A stretch of DNA of 64,000 bases from Ahaetulla prasina. Its lineage: Eukaryota > Chordata > Lepidosauria > Squamata > Colubridae. The position numbers and the translations under genes are program-made. The stretch spans positions 68,167,205 to 68,231,204 of the forward strand of contig NC_080546.1 in NCBI RefSeq assembly GCF_028640845.1, read 5' to 3'. How positions within the stretch are numbered: the first letter of the stretch is position 1; each line of letters opens with the position of its first letter. This document shows, piece by piece, positions 1 to 9,740 of this stretch. The notes beneath the pieces were generated by a model that saw only the letters and a program-made list of their open reading frames with translations, ran no database searches and was not told where the DNA came from.

Positions 1-261
1 TTCGGAGCATAACCACCATGTATGAAAGAAGGTACCTTGCTTTTGTCCACATTTCCAACAATTGGGGTTTATATTTTGATATATTTTTGCCAATCTAGAA
101 GGTGCCAAATACCAACAGTAAAACATTTTATATTGATTCTCTTTATATTTTGCTGATCTGGTTAGTTTGTAATTTTTATTCCAAATTGTTTCCCAATGCT
201 CTAATTCAATATTGTGCCCAACATTTTTTGCCCAAGCTAAAATAGCTCCCTTTACTATGTT
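1..261 (-). mobile_element. L1 family B, oldest copy (L1-B1), segment 1: 3' part of ORF2
   Basis: This stretch aligns almost base for base with 13999-14240, where the same minus-strand text lies inside a complete L1. Read on the minus strand it encodes the Cys/His-rich C-terminal region of L1 ORF2, including the conserved HIWW-type motif. The copy runs off the left edge of the window, so its 3' end is not visible. The text breaks off at about 261 and resumes at about 2416, so the DNA between is an insertion. Other segments of the same copy are 2416-3733, 13369-13472, 19936-20040, 22425-25246 and 25954-27165. Confidence 0.85.
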
Positions 262-430
262 TTATTTATTTTTATTTATTTTATTTATTTTGTCACATCA
301 TCATACAAAAAGATTATATAGTATATAAACATATATATGAGTAAATATTAGGAGGAATAAGTATATATATATATATATAGGTCTTTGGTTGTTCGGGTTT
401 TCTCCTGTGTAAAATTGGAAGTGTCTTGGC

Positions 431-464
431 GACGTTTCGACGAAGTCTCATTCGTCATCTTCAG
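431..464 (-). ncRNA. hammerhead-ribozyme-like motif in PLE 3' region
   Basis: Reading the minus strand from 464 to 431 gives CTGAAGA, one extra T, GACGAA, a loop TGAGAC, TTCGTC, GAAA, CGTC. These match the hammerhead order: CUGANGA box, stem II (six perfect pairs), GAAA box and a minimal ACGU-type stem III ending in the GUC cleavage triplet. Very short stem III hammerheads are established in Penelope-like elements. The T between the CUGANGA box and stem II is a deviation, and stem I pairs only weakly next to the core, so catalysis is doubtful. Confidence 0.5.
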
Positions 465-981
465 GCTTCAGCTTCGTGCTTCTGGGAGCAATGTGTGATC
501 GCAGCTGTTTCTTCCTTTTAACTGCTAGTGGGGGTTTGAACTGATTGGGTGGGAGCTTGGCTGTGCTCTGATTGGATGGGGTTTTTTCTGTGCTCTGATT
601 GGCTGGGGTGTGTCCTGTGTTGGTGGGGCTTGGTTGTGCTCAGTCTAGTCTGTGCTGCAGGGGATTTGAGCTGGTGAGCTGCATAGCTGTTGTTTGGCTT
701 TGTGGTCGTGCTACATCTTCATAGTGGGTGTCAGTCTGCTGCATGAATGGATTGGAGGAGTTGAAATGGCTAATGTTGCAGCTGCGGTCTGGCTTCTGGT
801 CCTTGGTCGTGCTTCATGATCAGTGTGGGTTTGGGTCTGCTTTCTGGGTGGATGTGCAGTGGTGACATCCTGTGTGGACCTTGTGAGTGTGGGTCTGGTG
901 TCATTCCTCGTGTTAGGGACCTGCTTTGTGAATAAGGGCGGGTTTCAAATGGCTGGTAGGCGGAGGTGTCATCTCCTTTGT

Positions 982-1534
982 TCATGCTGTGTGGGCGTTT
1001 TCTATCTCAATTGCTTCTCTGATTATTCTGTTGTTAAAGTGTTCAGTTTTGGCGATAGTTCTGGTCTTTTTAAAGTCAATATCATGTCCTGTGACTTTAA
1101 AGTGTTGGACCAGGGAAGAAGTTGGTTCCTCTTTTTTGAATGAGTTCTTGTGTTCTTCAATGCGTGCACTTATTCTTCTGTTGGTTTGTCCAATGTATGT
1201 GGTGGGGCAGGCGGTGCATGGGATTTCATATACTCCTTGATTTTCTAACTCAATTTTGTCTTTGGGGTTTCTTAGGATGGTGGATATTTTTCTGTTTGTG
1301 CAGAATGCTGTCTTGATGTTGTGTTTGTGGAGGATCTTGCTGATTCTGTCTGTGGTGCCTTTTATATATGGGAGGAGGGCTGTGCCGTTTTCTTGTTCTC
1401 TGTCTTGGATTTTAGTGGGGGGTTCTTTTTGGATTAGCTTGGTAATCTTATTTGTTTGGAATCCATTGGATGTTAGTACGTTAGTGAGAGTGTCTAGTTC
1501 GGGTTTTAGGTGTTGTTCATCAGCTAAGTTTTAG
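982..1534 (-). pseudogene. PLE polyprotein C-terminus with GIY-YIG endonuclease domain
   Basis: An open minus-strand frame without a usable start codon ends at a TGA at 982-984. It encodes about 180 residues: a linker (ADEQHLKPELDTLTNVL...) and then the endonuclease. The endonuclease shows GVYEIPC, a paired cysteine (CTAC), TYIGQTNRR with the GIY and YIG halves, the RRISARIEEH helix with the catalytic-type arginine, and a downstream REAIEIEN with a candidate metal-binding glutamate. In PLEs this domain nicks the target to prime reverse transcription. The visible part is uninterrupted, but the RT upstream is absent, so the gene is not functional. A 71-aa frame begins in the overlapping ATGA at 985 and runs to 770; it is probably fortuitous. 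Confidence 0.8.
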
Positions 1535-1579
1535 TTCATCAGTTCATAAGTTCATCAGTTCATAAGTTCATCAGTTTTA
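1533..1579. repeat. 16-bp tandem repeat, about 2.9 units
   Basis: The unit agttcatcagttcata is present at 1533-1548 and 1549-1564, with a partial unit at 1565-1579. It is bracketed by a direct repeat of taggtgttgttcatca at about 1507-1522 and 1579-1594. It sits exactly where the minus-strand PLE text stops, so it looks like a by-product of the rearrangement there. Confidence 0.85.
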
Positions 1580-1595
1580 GGTGTTGTTCATCATC

Positions 1596-2134
1596 TTTAA
1601 AAAGACCAGAACTATCGCCACTAAGTGTGGTGTGACTAAAGATTATAATTTAGGAATTATTTTGGATTATGATTGTTAGTTTTGATACCCTGCATTTTGT
1701 TCTGGGAAGTCGGGGTGGGGGTGGGGGTAAGGGGAGGGAATTGGGGGTTGGTAGAGATGGAGTGATGGTTAATGTACAGGGATTATTGAAGAAATATAAT
1801 TAATGTAGGGTCGGGTCTGCATAGTTACCATTTTAGAACGGTGGGGAGGGAGAAAGAGAGAGTAGGAGGTAGGAAAGAGGAGAAGAGGAAGGAAGAGGGA
1901 TAGTAGAGGAGAAGGAAGGTGTAGGGTGGAGGAGGAGGATGTAGATAAGAGAAGGAGAGGAAGGTTTGGAAAGTAAAAGAAGGTAGAAGAGGGAAGAGTG
2001 TTAAAAAGGGTGGTGGTGACTGGGCAAGCCCGACTAATTGTATATAACTGTACATTGGATGAATTATTTGATATGATTGTAAAAATAAAACTTTTTATAA
2101 AAAAAAAACAAAAAAAAAACCAAAGACCTATATA
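1596..2134 (+). mobile_element. L1 family A 3' tail (about 1621-2119) flanked by inverted PLE scraps
   Basis: The core of this stretch matches the 3' untranslated region of the plus-strand L1 at 12830-13350: the same G-rich tract, the same purine-rich block and the same AATAAA-containing end, followed by an A-run at about 2099-2119. On its left, 1596-1620 is a perfect 25-bp inverted copy of 1050-1074 of the PLE. On its right, 2118-2134 is an inverted copy of the PLE end at 374-390. The simplest reading is an L1 tail that landed in an oppositely oriented second PLE copy. No clean target duplication is visible. Confidence 0.65.
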
Positions 2135-2415
2135 CAAACACCCGTGAAAACCTCAGAAAACAAATATATATATATATATGAAGAAGAAAAGAAAAACAAT
2201 AGGACAGGAACGGTAGGCACGTTTGTGCGCTTATGCACGCCCCTTATGGTCCTCTTAGGAATGGGGAGAGGTCAACAGTTTTTGGTTAAAGCTTTTAGGA
2301 TTATGGGAAGAGACCACAGAGTCAGGTAAAGTATTCCAAGCACTGATGATTCTGTTACAGAAGTCATATTTTCTGACTTCTGTAACAGAATCATTTCTTT
2401 GGCTTAGGCTCTATC
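2135..2415. repeat. unclassified interspersed repeat with a 21-bp perfect hairpin
   Basis: After the PLE scrap comes an (AT)n run, an A-rich stretch and a moderately GC-rich block with a short palindromic cacg/cgtg pattern near 2219-2242. I do not recognise its family with certainty; it may be further PLE terminal sequence. The arms 2346-2366 and 2374-2394 are perfect inverted repeats of 21 bp around a 7-base spacer. The words gaatcatttctttggct at 2388-2404 and 2416-2432 are direct repeats that mark the junction with the interrupted L1. Confidence 0.5.
2346..2394. repeat. perfect 21-bp inverted repeat (hairpin)
   Basis: The left arm 2346-2366 is exactly complementary to the right arm 2374-2394, with spacer tattttc. 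A fold-back this perfect in an otherwise decayed region points to a recent templated-inversion repair event or to a structured end of the unclassified repeat. Confidence 0.9.
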
Positions 2416-3733
2416 GAATCATTTCTTTGGCTCTATTGAATTCTACTAAATAGTTCTAAATTTAGGCCAATCAGTATTTTATCCAGTTGTTATGGCAGCA
2501 TTTCAATTCCATATTCATCTTTATCTTATATATCATGATTTTAATTGCAAGTAAGGCCACCAATCTATATTTATTCCCTGTTCTTCCAATTCTTGCCTAT
2601 TTTTTAGATTCCCCTGGTTATCTAGAATTTCACTGTATTTTGCCATTTTACTTAGATTTAGAGTATTAGGATGAATCATTGCTTCCATCGCCAAGATCCA
2701 GCTAGGAATTTTCATATAATGTTTTTCCTTAATTTCTTGCCAAATTTGCATTAGAGCTTCTAGTATTTTATGTTGAAAAAAATATAAATGAGATTTATTC
2801 TCTCTGTCCCATAAGAAGGCATGCTATCCTTTTTTTAACTCATGTCTTTCCAGTGTAAATAATCCTTTGTTTCTCAAATTTATCTACTCTTTAACCCAAT
2901 TGTAATGCTTGCAATTCGACCTAGTATAGATAAATGTAATGCCTCCCCATCTTTCCAAATACACTTTTATTTGTTGTATTAATTTTCTATAATTGTCTTC
3001 CTTAATTTTAGAGCACTTCGCTGTCAGCCAAATTCCTAAATACTTGATGTTTCTCGTACTCTGTAGTCCCAATTTTTTCTAATTCTTTCTCCTCTTTTAA
3101 CTATCATTTTTGTTTTTGCCTTATTGATTTTAAGGCCCGATACTTCCCTGTATTTTTCTATCTCCTATATTAAAATTGGTCCTGTCTCCCTTGGGTCCTC
3201 CAAAAAGAATACCAGATCATCTGCAAACACCTTTAATTTATATTCTTCCCTTCTAATTTTAGTTCCTTTAATCTCTGGATTTGCTCTAATTTTCATCAAT
3301 AGCAACTCTAACGTCAGAATGAAAAGCTAAGATGACAATGGGCATCCCTGGCGAACTCCTTCCTTTATTTCGAATGTTCTTGTGATTTCGCCATTTATTA
3401 TTATGCTTGCTTTTTGGGAAAAGTAAATTGCTTCAGTCATTTGTTCAAATTTATCACTGAATTTCATTTCTCTAATTTGCCTAATCATGTATTTCCAGTT
3501 TAAGTTATCGAATGCCTTTCGAGCATCCAGAAAAACAAGCACAACTTGTTTCTCTGGATGTGCTTCTTAATACTCTAATATGTTCAGTACCATTCTTGTG
3601 TTATCTCTAATTTGTCTTGATGGGAGGAAACCATTTTGGTCAGTGAATAATCTCATTTAATATTTTTTTCATCCTTCCTGCTATAATAGCCATAAAGATC
3701 TTGTAATCTGCATTTAAAAGTGAAATTGGCCTG
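2416..3733 (-). pseudogene. L1-B1 segment 2: ORF2 from C-terminus back into reverse transcriptase
   Basis: The minus strand encodes the C-terminal half of L1 ORF2 in several broken frames. A 72-residue piece at 2533-2751 contains NIDWWPYLQL. The strand at 3185-3235 gives the FADDL catalytic motif of the reverse transcriptase. A piece at 3327-3542 contains FLDARKAFDNLNW and GVRQGCPLSS. Family B is distinguished from family A by these sequences and by YRPISLLKADYKIF. Stops and frameshifts are frequent, so it is dead. The last 18 bases (3716-3733) form the left copy of the target duplication of the next inserted L1. Confidence 0.85.
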
Positions 3734-4494
3734 AAAGAAGACATTATTAATAGGAGTTTATGCTCCGAATCAACAAGAAAATTTTTTCAAGTTTTTACAT
3801 AAAAGAATAGTATTTTGGGATTATAAATCATATATATTAATGGGTGATTGGAATGGTGTGTTGGATACTCAAAAAGACAAAAAAAGTTTAAGGAAGATTT
3901 CAAGTCAGTAAATTACCAAAGGCTTTTTTTGAAATGATGGAGGACTTGGAATTAAGAGATATTTGGAGAGAACATAATACAGAAGAGAGGGATTTTACCT
4001 TCTTTTCTGACAGGCATCAATCATTTTCAAGGATTGACTTTATTTTGATTTCTAATGATTTGTACTCTAGAGTGAAGAAGACGAAGATTTGTTCAAGAAC
4101 TCTATCTGATCATAGTCCGGTTTGGTTGAATTTGATCGGGAAAAGGAGGCTAGGAGATCATGGAGGTTGAATGAGAATTTGTTTAAATATGAACAAAATG
4201 TAAATGAATGTAAAAAGCAAATGAAAGAATTTTTTATTATGAATATGAAAAAAGAGACATCTATAGAGATGATTTGGGATGCTAGCAAGGCTTATATTAG
4301 AGGAAATCTTATACAAATGAATATTAAATACAAAAATAAATTGCAGAAAAAGAAAAAGGAATTGGAAGAGGAAATTAAAAAGAAAGAACAGTTATTGATA
4401 AATAGCCCAGGAAATAGTAAAATAAAAGAATCAATAAATATATTAAGAGGTCAGTTTAACATGTTGATGGCAGATCAAGTAGCAATTAATTTAC
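3734..4494 (+). pseudogene. L1-A2 (5'-truncated L1) segment 1: ORF2 endonuclease domain
   Basis: The plus strand starts abruptly inside the apurinic-type endonuclease of L1 ORF2 (LLIGVYAPNQQ..., then GDWNGVLDTQKD) and continues through RIDFILISNDL and LSDHSPVW, the SDH catalytic motif. A frameshift occurs near 3905-3935 and another near 4120. The element is preceded by aaaagtgaaattggcctg (3716-3733), which recurs at 13351-13368, so this is a 5'-truncated insertion into L1-B1. It is itself split after 4494 by a full-length L1 and resumes at 10064. Confidence 0.9.
4477..4494. repeat. target-site duplication of L1-A3, left copy
   Basis: The 18-mer aagtagcaattaatttac is repeated without mismatch at 10064-10081, directly after the A-tail of the inner L1. 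The first two bases could be shared with the A-tail. Confidence 0.95.
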
Positions 4495-5065
4495 GAGAGG
4501 CTCCAGTGACGTCACCCTCCTGCTGGGTGCTCTAACAGAGCACTCCGTGTTAGAAGATTGTAAAAGTCAGTGAAACAGAAAAAAAAATCACTGTTCACTG
4601 AGCTTAGCATAACCTCTGGGTGAAAGAGGTTATCAGAGTTGTGGGAAAGTGGCAGGTCTGACAGGGGGTTTGCTCTCAAGAGCGAATTTTCCTGGATTTA
4701 TGACCCCACCGAATTCCACTCCCTCCAACTTCAGCACGCTCCTGTTTTTATCAGGAAAAGGAGGAATGTCGCCTGCTCTAAAGGACTTATTAAATTGATT
4801 GATATTCTAAGCAGACGGGAATTTCACAAGCGTTCGATCTTTGATGTAGAATCAGCACGGCAAGTACCAACTCCCTTTTTGAAACTTGAAACCTTTCTTT
4901 GTCTTTGATTAATTGACTTTTAAAATGGCGTCTGAAAGTGAAAGTAAACATTTTTAGTACGATGAAGCAGCGTTATTTGTGGATTGTTACAAACGGAGTT
5001 TTTTTATACTGAAAGGAGGGAAGGAGAGTTATTAAGTTTGAATTCCTGATTCTTTTGAAGACAGA
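4495..5065 (+). promoter_or_regulatory. L1-A3 5' UTR / internal promoter with CRE palindrome
   Basis: These 571 bases precede ORF1. The first 60 are comparatively GC-rich and contain TGACGTCA at 4507-4514, the full consensus site for CREB/ATF factors, only 13 bases from the element's 5' end. L1 5' UTRs are known to carry internal RNA polymerase II promoters, and a CRE this close to the start is a reasonable promoter element. That role is inferred from position and sequence only. Confidence 0.6.
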
Positions 5066-6094
5066 ATGGCAGCTAAACCTTTAAAGCCTTCTGGAAGAAG
5101 GGGATCTGAACCAAGTCTTGAGGAAATATTGAAAGAACAATTAAAACTTTCTGAAGATAGGCAAAAAGAGATGATGGAGAATTTTAATGCAAAAATAAGA
5201 GAAGATATTCTTATGGCAGTTCAAGGACTGAGTAAAAAAATTGAAGGATTGGAAGTGGAAATGCAACAGATCTCTCAGTCAAATAAGCATTTAGAAGACA
5301 AAATGAAAGGTGTTCAGAAAAAAGTGGATCAAAATGAAGATCAGATTGTGATATTACAATATAAACTTATGGAAGGAGCTCTTAGAATTCGTGGTATGCA
5401 AGAAGAGCGAGGAGAAGACTTAAGAAAAATTATATCAGAAACATTGGCTGAATTTATTGAAGTGGACCCCCAAGAGGTAGCTTACCAAATTGATAAAATA
5501 TATAGAGTTAATTCTTGGATTGCAAGACAGAGAAAGCTTCCTCGGGACATTGTGGTTTATTTTGTGAAAAGGACTATGAGAAATCAGATTCTGCAAGTTT
5601 CATATCAGACAACTTTAAAAATTGGAGAACAGGAGTTGAAGGTGTTGAAAGAGATTCCTTCAAAGATGTTAAGAGACAGGAAGGAATTTGCTTTTTTTAC
5701 ACAAGAACTTAAAAAACATCAGATTCAATTTAGATGGGAGGTGCCAGTTGGACTGACAGTATTCTATCAAGGAAGGAGATATAGAATTGACACTGTTTTA
5801 AAGGCAAAGGATTTTCTTTCTACAGTTTTGAAAGTCGAAATAAAAGTGATAGAAAAACTTCAAGAGACTCAAGAAGGCGTGGTGATCCAAGAGCCTTTAT
5901 TGCTGCCAGTAATAGAGGAACCACAAGAGCAAAGGGTGACAAGAGGAGCCCTTAAGCGTAAAGAAGAGCAACAGTCTCAAAGTAAAAGTCAGGATCCCAG
6001 TATGGAAGCTGTGGGAGGAGCTAGACGGAAGATACCGGAGGAGGAGCTTTCGTTGTCTGCTTCAAAGCTTCAGGAGGCCAGTAATGGCAAATAG
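5066..6094 (+). CDS. L1 ORF1 protein (RNA-binding chaperone), intact
   Basis: This 342-residue frame is complete. Residues 1-100 are rich in Glu/Lys/Gln heptads and form the coiled coil that trimerises the protein. An RRM-like segment follows from about residue 105 (ALRIRGMQEERGEDL, then VAYQIDKIYRVNSW). A C-terminal domain ends near residue 265, and a polar tail completes the protein. In L1 elements this protein coats the element RNA. The last codons overlap ORF2: the ATG of ORF2 at 6084 lies inside the ORF1 end, giving an 11-base overlap in another frame. The frame is intact while its partner ORF2 is not, so it is a remnant, although it could still make protein if transcribed. Confidence 0.9.
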   Translation: MAAKPLKPSGRRGSEPSLEEILKEQLKLSEDRQKEMMENFNAKIREDILMAVQGLSKKIEGLEVEMQQISQSNKHLEDKMKGVQKKVDQNEDQIVILQYKLMEGALRIRGMQEERGEDLRKIISETLAEFIEVDPQEVAYQIDKIYRVNSWIARQRKLPRDIVVYFVKRTMRNQILQVSYQTTLKIGEQELKVLKEIPSKMLRDRKEFAFFTQELKKHQIQFRWEVPVGLTVFYQGRRYRIDTVLKAKDFLSTVLKVEIKVIEKLQETQEGVVIQEPLLLPVIEEPQEQRVTRGALKRKEEQQSQSKSQDPSMEAVGGARRKIPEEELSLSASKLQEASNGK

Positions 6095-9000
6095 AATCTT
6101 GTCATGGAATGTTAATGGCTTGAATTCAGCTCAGAAAAGAAGGAAAATATTTCACTACTTGAAACAATTTAAAAATGATGTGATTTGTTTGCAAGAGACA
6201 CATATAAAATTATCAGACCAAAAATATTTAATTAATTCAAAATTGGGTAACCATTTTGTTGCATCAGCTTTGGAAAAGAAGCATGGAATTGTTGTATATA
6301 TCAGGAAGGATATACCAGCTAAGTTAATTGAGGCAGATATTCAAGGAAGATTTATTGCTATTGAACTGGTGATAGATGCAAAAAAGACTTTGCTGATAGG
6401 TATTTATGCACCTAATCAGCAACAAGAAAAGTTTTACAAAATGTTACATGAGAGGTTGACCCTCTGGGATTATAGTTCATTTATTTTATTGGGAGACTGG
6501 AATGGAGTAATTGATACAAGAAGGGATAAGAGAACCTCCTCCAAGAAGATACCTATACATGCAAAATTACCAAAATCCTTTTTTGAAATGATGGAAGACT
6601 TTGAGTTTAGAGATATATGGAGGTTACGGAATCCAGATGAGAGAGATTTTACTTTTTTTTCTGATAGGCATCAATCTTTTTCACGTATTGATTTTATTTT
6701 AATTTCTAATGACTTGCTTTCTAGGGTGAAGAAAACGAAGATATTTCCGAGGTGTTTAACTGACCATAGCCCAGTATGGATGGAATTATTACAAGGGAAA
6801 AAAGGTGGTAGAACATGGAGGTTGAATGAAAATCTGTTTAGATATGAGGATAATGTAACTTATTGTAAGAAACAGTTAAAAGAATTTTTTGATTTTAATA
6901 TGTACAAAGGGACACCTATAGGAACTGTGTGGGAGGCGAGCAAAGCGGTTATTAGAGGGATATTGATTTACTTGGACAATAGGCAAAGGAATAATAAACA
7001 AAGGCAGCGTAGGTATTTGGAAGAAGAAATTCAAAGGAAGCAACAGTTATTAATTCAAAACCCACAAGATCACAAACTTAAAGAGGCTATAAAAATATTA
7101 CAGAGTCAATTTAATATGTTAATGGCAGACCAGGTGGCAACGAATATACAATATGCTAAACATAATACCTTTTGTAATGCAAATAAACCTGGGAGATGGT
7201 TGGCATATAATTTAAGGAAGAAACAGAAAGCACGTGTCATACAAAAAATAGAATATAAAGGTAAAGAGATATACCAACAGGATAAAATTAAAAGGCATTC
7301 TCAGAATTTTATACTGCACTATATGTAAAAGACAAAATATTGAATAGGGACATTTATGATTATTTGAAAGATTATAAGGTTAATATTCTAACATTAGAAC
7401 AGAGGAGGAGCTGAATCGGCCGATAGCTACTGGAGAAATAGTGGAGGCAATTAAACAATTAAAAATGGGGAAAACCCCTGGTACAGATGGTCTTACAGCA
7501 ACTTATTATAAAAAAACACAGGATGAAATATTAGGCCCACTTAAAGAATTATTTAATCAGATACAATTAGGAGTGGGAATACCCCCGTCATGGAAAACAT
7601 CTTTTATTTCACTGATACCAAAAGAGGAGCAAGACTGCTCTAAACCTGGTAACTACAGGCCGATTTCACTTTTAAATAATGATTATAAGATTTTTGTAAG
7701 AATAATAGCAAATAGATTAATGTTAGTTTTACAACAAAGAATTCATACTGATCAATCTGGTTTTATAAAAGGGAGGCAGATGAGGAATAATGTTAGACAG
7801 ATTATTAATATATTGGAATATTTGGAAAAGAAGAATACTTCAAGCACTTATTTTTTTGGATGCAGAGAAAGCCTTTGATCGATTGCATTGGGATTTTTTA
7901 TTTAAATTAATAGAGAAAATGCAATTTGGAGACTGTTTTATTAGAATAATTAAAGCGATTTATGGAGAGCAAACAGCACAGATTATAGTAAATGGTAGCT
8001 TGACAGAAGTTATTAAGATTGCGAAAGGAACGAGACAGGGATGTCCCTTATCACCATTATTGTTTGTTTTGACTCTGGAACCATTATTAGATAAAATACG
8101 AGAATTAATGAAAATAGAGGGAATTAAGATTAGACAATTTGAGTATAAAGTTAGAGCTTTTGCAGATGATGTAGTAGTTACGTTAACGAATCCTATAAAT
8201 TCAAGTAGATTTTTGTTGGAAGTAATTGATAAATATGGAAAGGTATCAGGATTTAAAATAAATCAGAATAAAACAAAAGTGATAATTAAAAATATGTCTA
8301 TACAACAGAAACAAAAACTAGAGGAAATGACAGGATTTGAGGTAGTAAAAGGTTAAATATTTAGGGTCTATATTAGCTCATCGAACAAGAAACTTTATAA
8401 GAATAATTATGACTTGCTATGGCAAAAGTTCAGAATGATATGAGTGGCTGGAAGAAATTGCAGTTATCCCTATTGGGAAGGATTGCTATTAAAATGAATG
8501 TGTTACCTAGATTTTGTTTCTGTTCCAGATGATACCAATAATTAAAAGGATAAAATTTGGAAGATTGGCAGATTGGGATTAATAAATTTATATGGCAGGG
8601 TAAAAGGCGAGGTTAAAATGAAAATAATACAGGACTCACAGGAAAGAGGTGGTTTAAGAATGCCTAACTTTAAATTATATTATGAAGCAGTAGCCCTTTC
8701 AGTAATAAGTGACTGGTTTAACTTAACAGAGGAAAGAATTTTGAATATAGAAGGTTATGACTTGTTATATGGATGGCATGCGTACTTATTTTATGAAAAA
8801 AGTGGATAGGGCTTTTAAGAATCATGTGTTGAGAAGTGCTCTTTTTGGTCTGGAAAAATATTCCTATAAATTAGAATACAAGATTCCTATATGGGCGAGC
8901 CCTAGGCATGCAATAGAGAATATAAATATAGAACAGAAACAGGAAATGATTACTTATAAAGAACTTTTGTATGCTGAAGGAGGTAGATTGCAATTAAAAT

Positions 9001-9740
9001 CATTACAGGTATTAAATGAAGAAGGGAGGAATTATACTTGGTTTCAATATGGGCAAATAAGTGCTAGATGGAAAGAAGATCAAAAAATTGGTATAATGCA
9101 AAGGGAGGAAAATTTAATAAAGCAAATTAGAAATCAGACCCAGGAGCATATAAAGAGATTGTATAATGTGTTGCTTGAAATAGATTCGGAAAAGGATTTG
9201 GTAAAGGATTGTATGATAAAATGGGCACAGAATATTCAGGAACCAATAATGTTGGAAACATGGGAGAAAATCTGGGTTAGAAATGTTAAGTTTACACAAG
9301 CACAGAATTTAAGGGAAAATTTTTATAAGATGTTTTATAGATGGCACTTAGATCCCAAAAAATTATCATGTATGTATCCTAATATCCAAGCGAAATGTTG
9401 GAGGTGTGATTGTGATGATGCTACATATTTTCATATTTGGTGGACTTGCAAGAAAATTAAGGTCTTTTGGATAAAAATTTGGTGGATTATTCAAAATGTA
9501 CTGAAGAAGAAGATAAAGTTCCTGCCACAATTTTTCCTTTTGGGAATTATAACGGATTGTACAGGGATTGAGACTAAATTGATTCTGAATTTAATAACAG
9601 CAGCAAGACTGTTGATTGGACAATACTGGAAGAAAGAAGAGATACCTACAATAGAAGAATGGATACTGAAAGTTATTAATTTGGCTGAGATGGCTAAAAT
9701 CTCAGCGTTTTTAAAAGACAATACGCAGGAAGATATTTAA
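6084..9740 (+). pseudogene. L1-A3 ORF2: endonuclease, reverse transcriptase, Cys-rich end (frameshifted)
   Basis: The frame opens at ATG 6084 (MANRILSWNVNGLNSAQKRR) and codes 414 residues of endonuclease and linker to 7328. Visible endonuclease motifs are QETHI, GDWNGVID, RIDFIL and LTDHSPVW. The reverse transcriptase follows in pieces: 7441-7878 (GKTPGTDGLTATYYK, NYRPISLLNN), 7790-8356 (FLDAEKAFDRLHW, GTRQGCPLSPLLF, RAFADDVVVTL) and 8573-8809. The C-terminal piece 8757-9740 holds the cysteine motif CWRCDCDDATYFHIWWTC. At least four frame changes and one stop separate these parts, so no full-length enzyme is made. The catalytic residues seen are nonetheless conserved. Confidence 0.92.

Larger units (their letters stand above)
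374..1534 (-). mobile_element. Penelope-like element (PLE), 3' portion
   Basis: The minus strand carries the end of a reverse-transcriptase polyprotein followed by a GIY-YIG endonuclease domain and then a long 3' untranslated part. This arrangement is specific to endonuclease-bearing Penelope-like retroelements. The RT domain proper is missing, so the copy is truncated at its 5' side near 1534. The 3' end lies beside a (TA)n run at 362-379, a common PLE target. A short inverted copy of the end (15-17 bp) recurs at 2118-2134 in the opposite orientation, and another internal piece recurs inverted at 1596-1620. Confidence 0.8.

Noticed and set aside
982..1534. GIY-YIG domain read as a homing endonuclease of an intron or phage
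   Set aside because: The linker and the 3' context (PLE tail and (TA)n target), and the vertebrate setting, fit the endonuclease of a Penelope-like element.
2346..2394. Hairpin as a microRNA precursor or a bacterial-type terminator
   Set aside because: The stem is perfectly paired over 21 bp with no flanking structure, no T-run and a junction position, which fits a repair fold-back better.
5066..6094. Coiled-coil protein at 5066-6094 taken as a host gene
   Set aside because: It sits between an L1 5' UTR and ORF2, lies inside target duplications and matches L1 ORF1 domain order.
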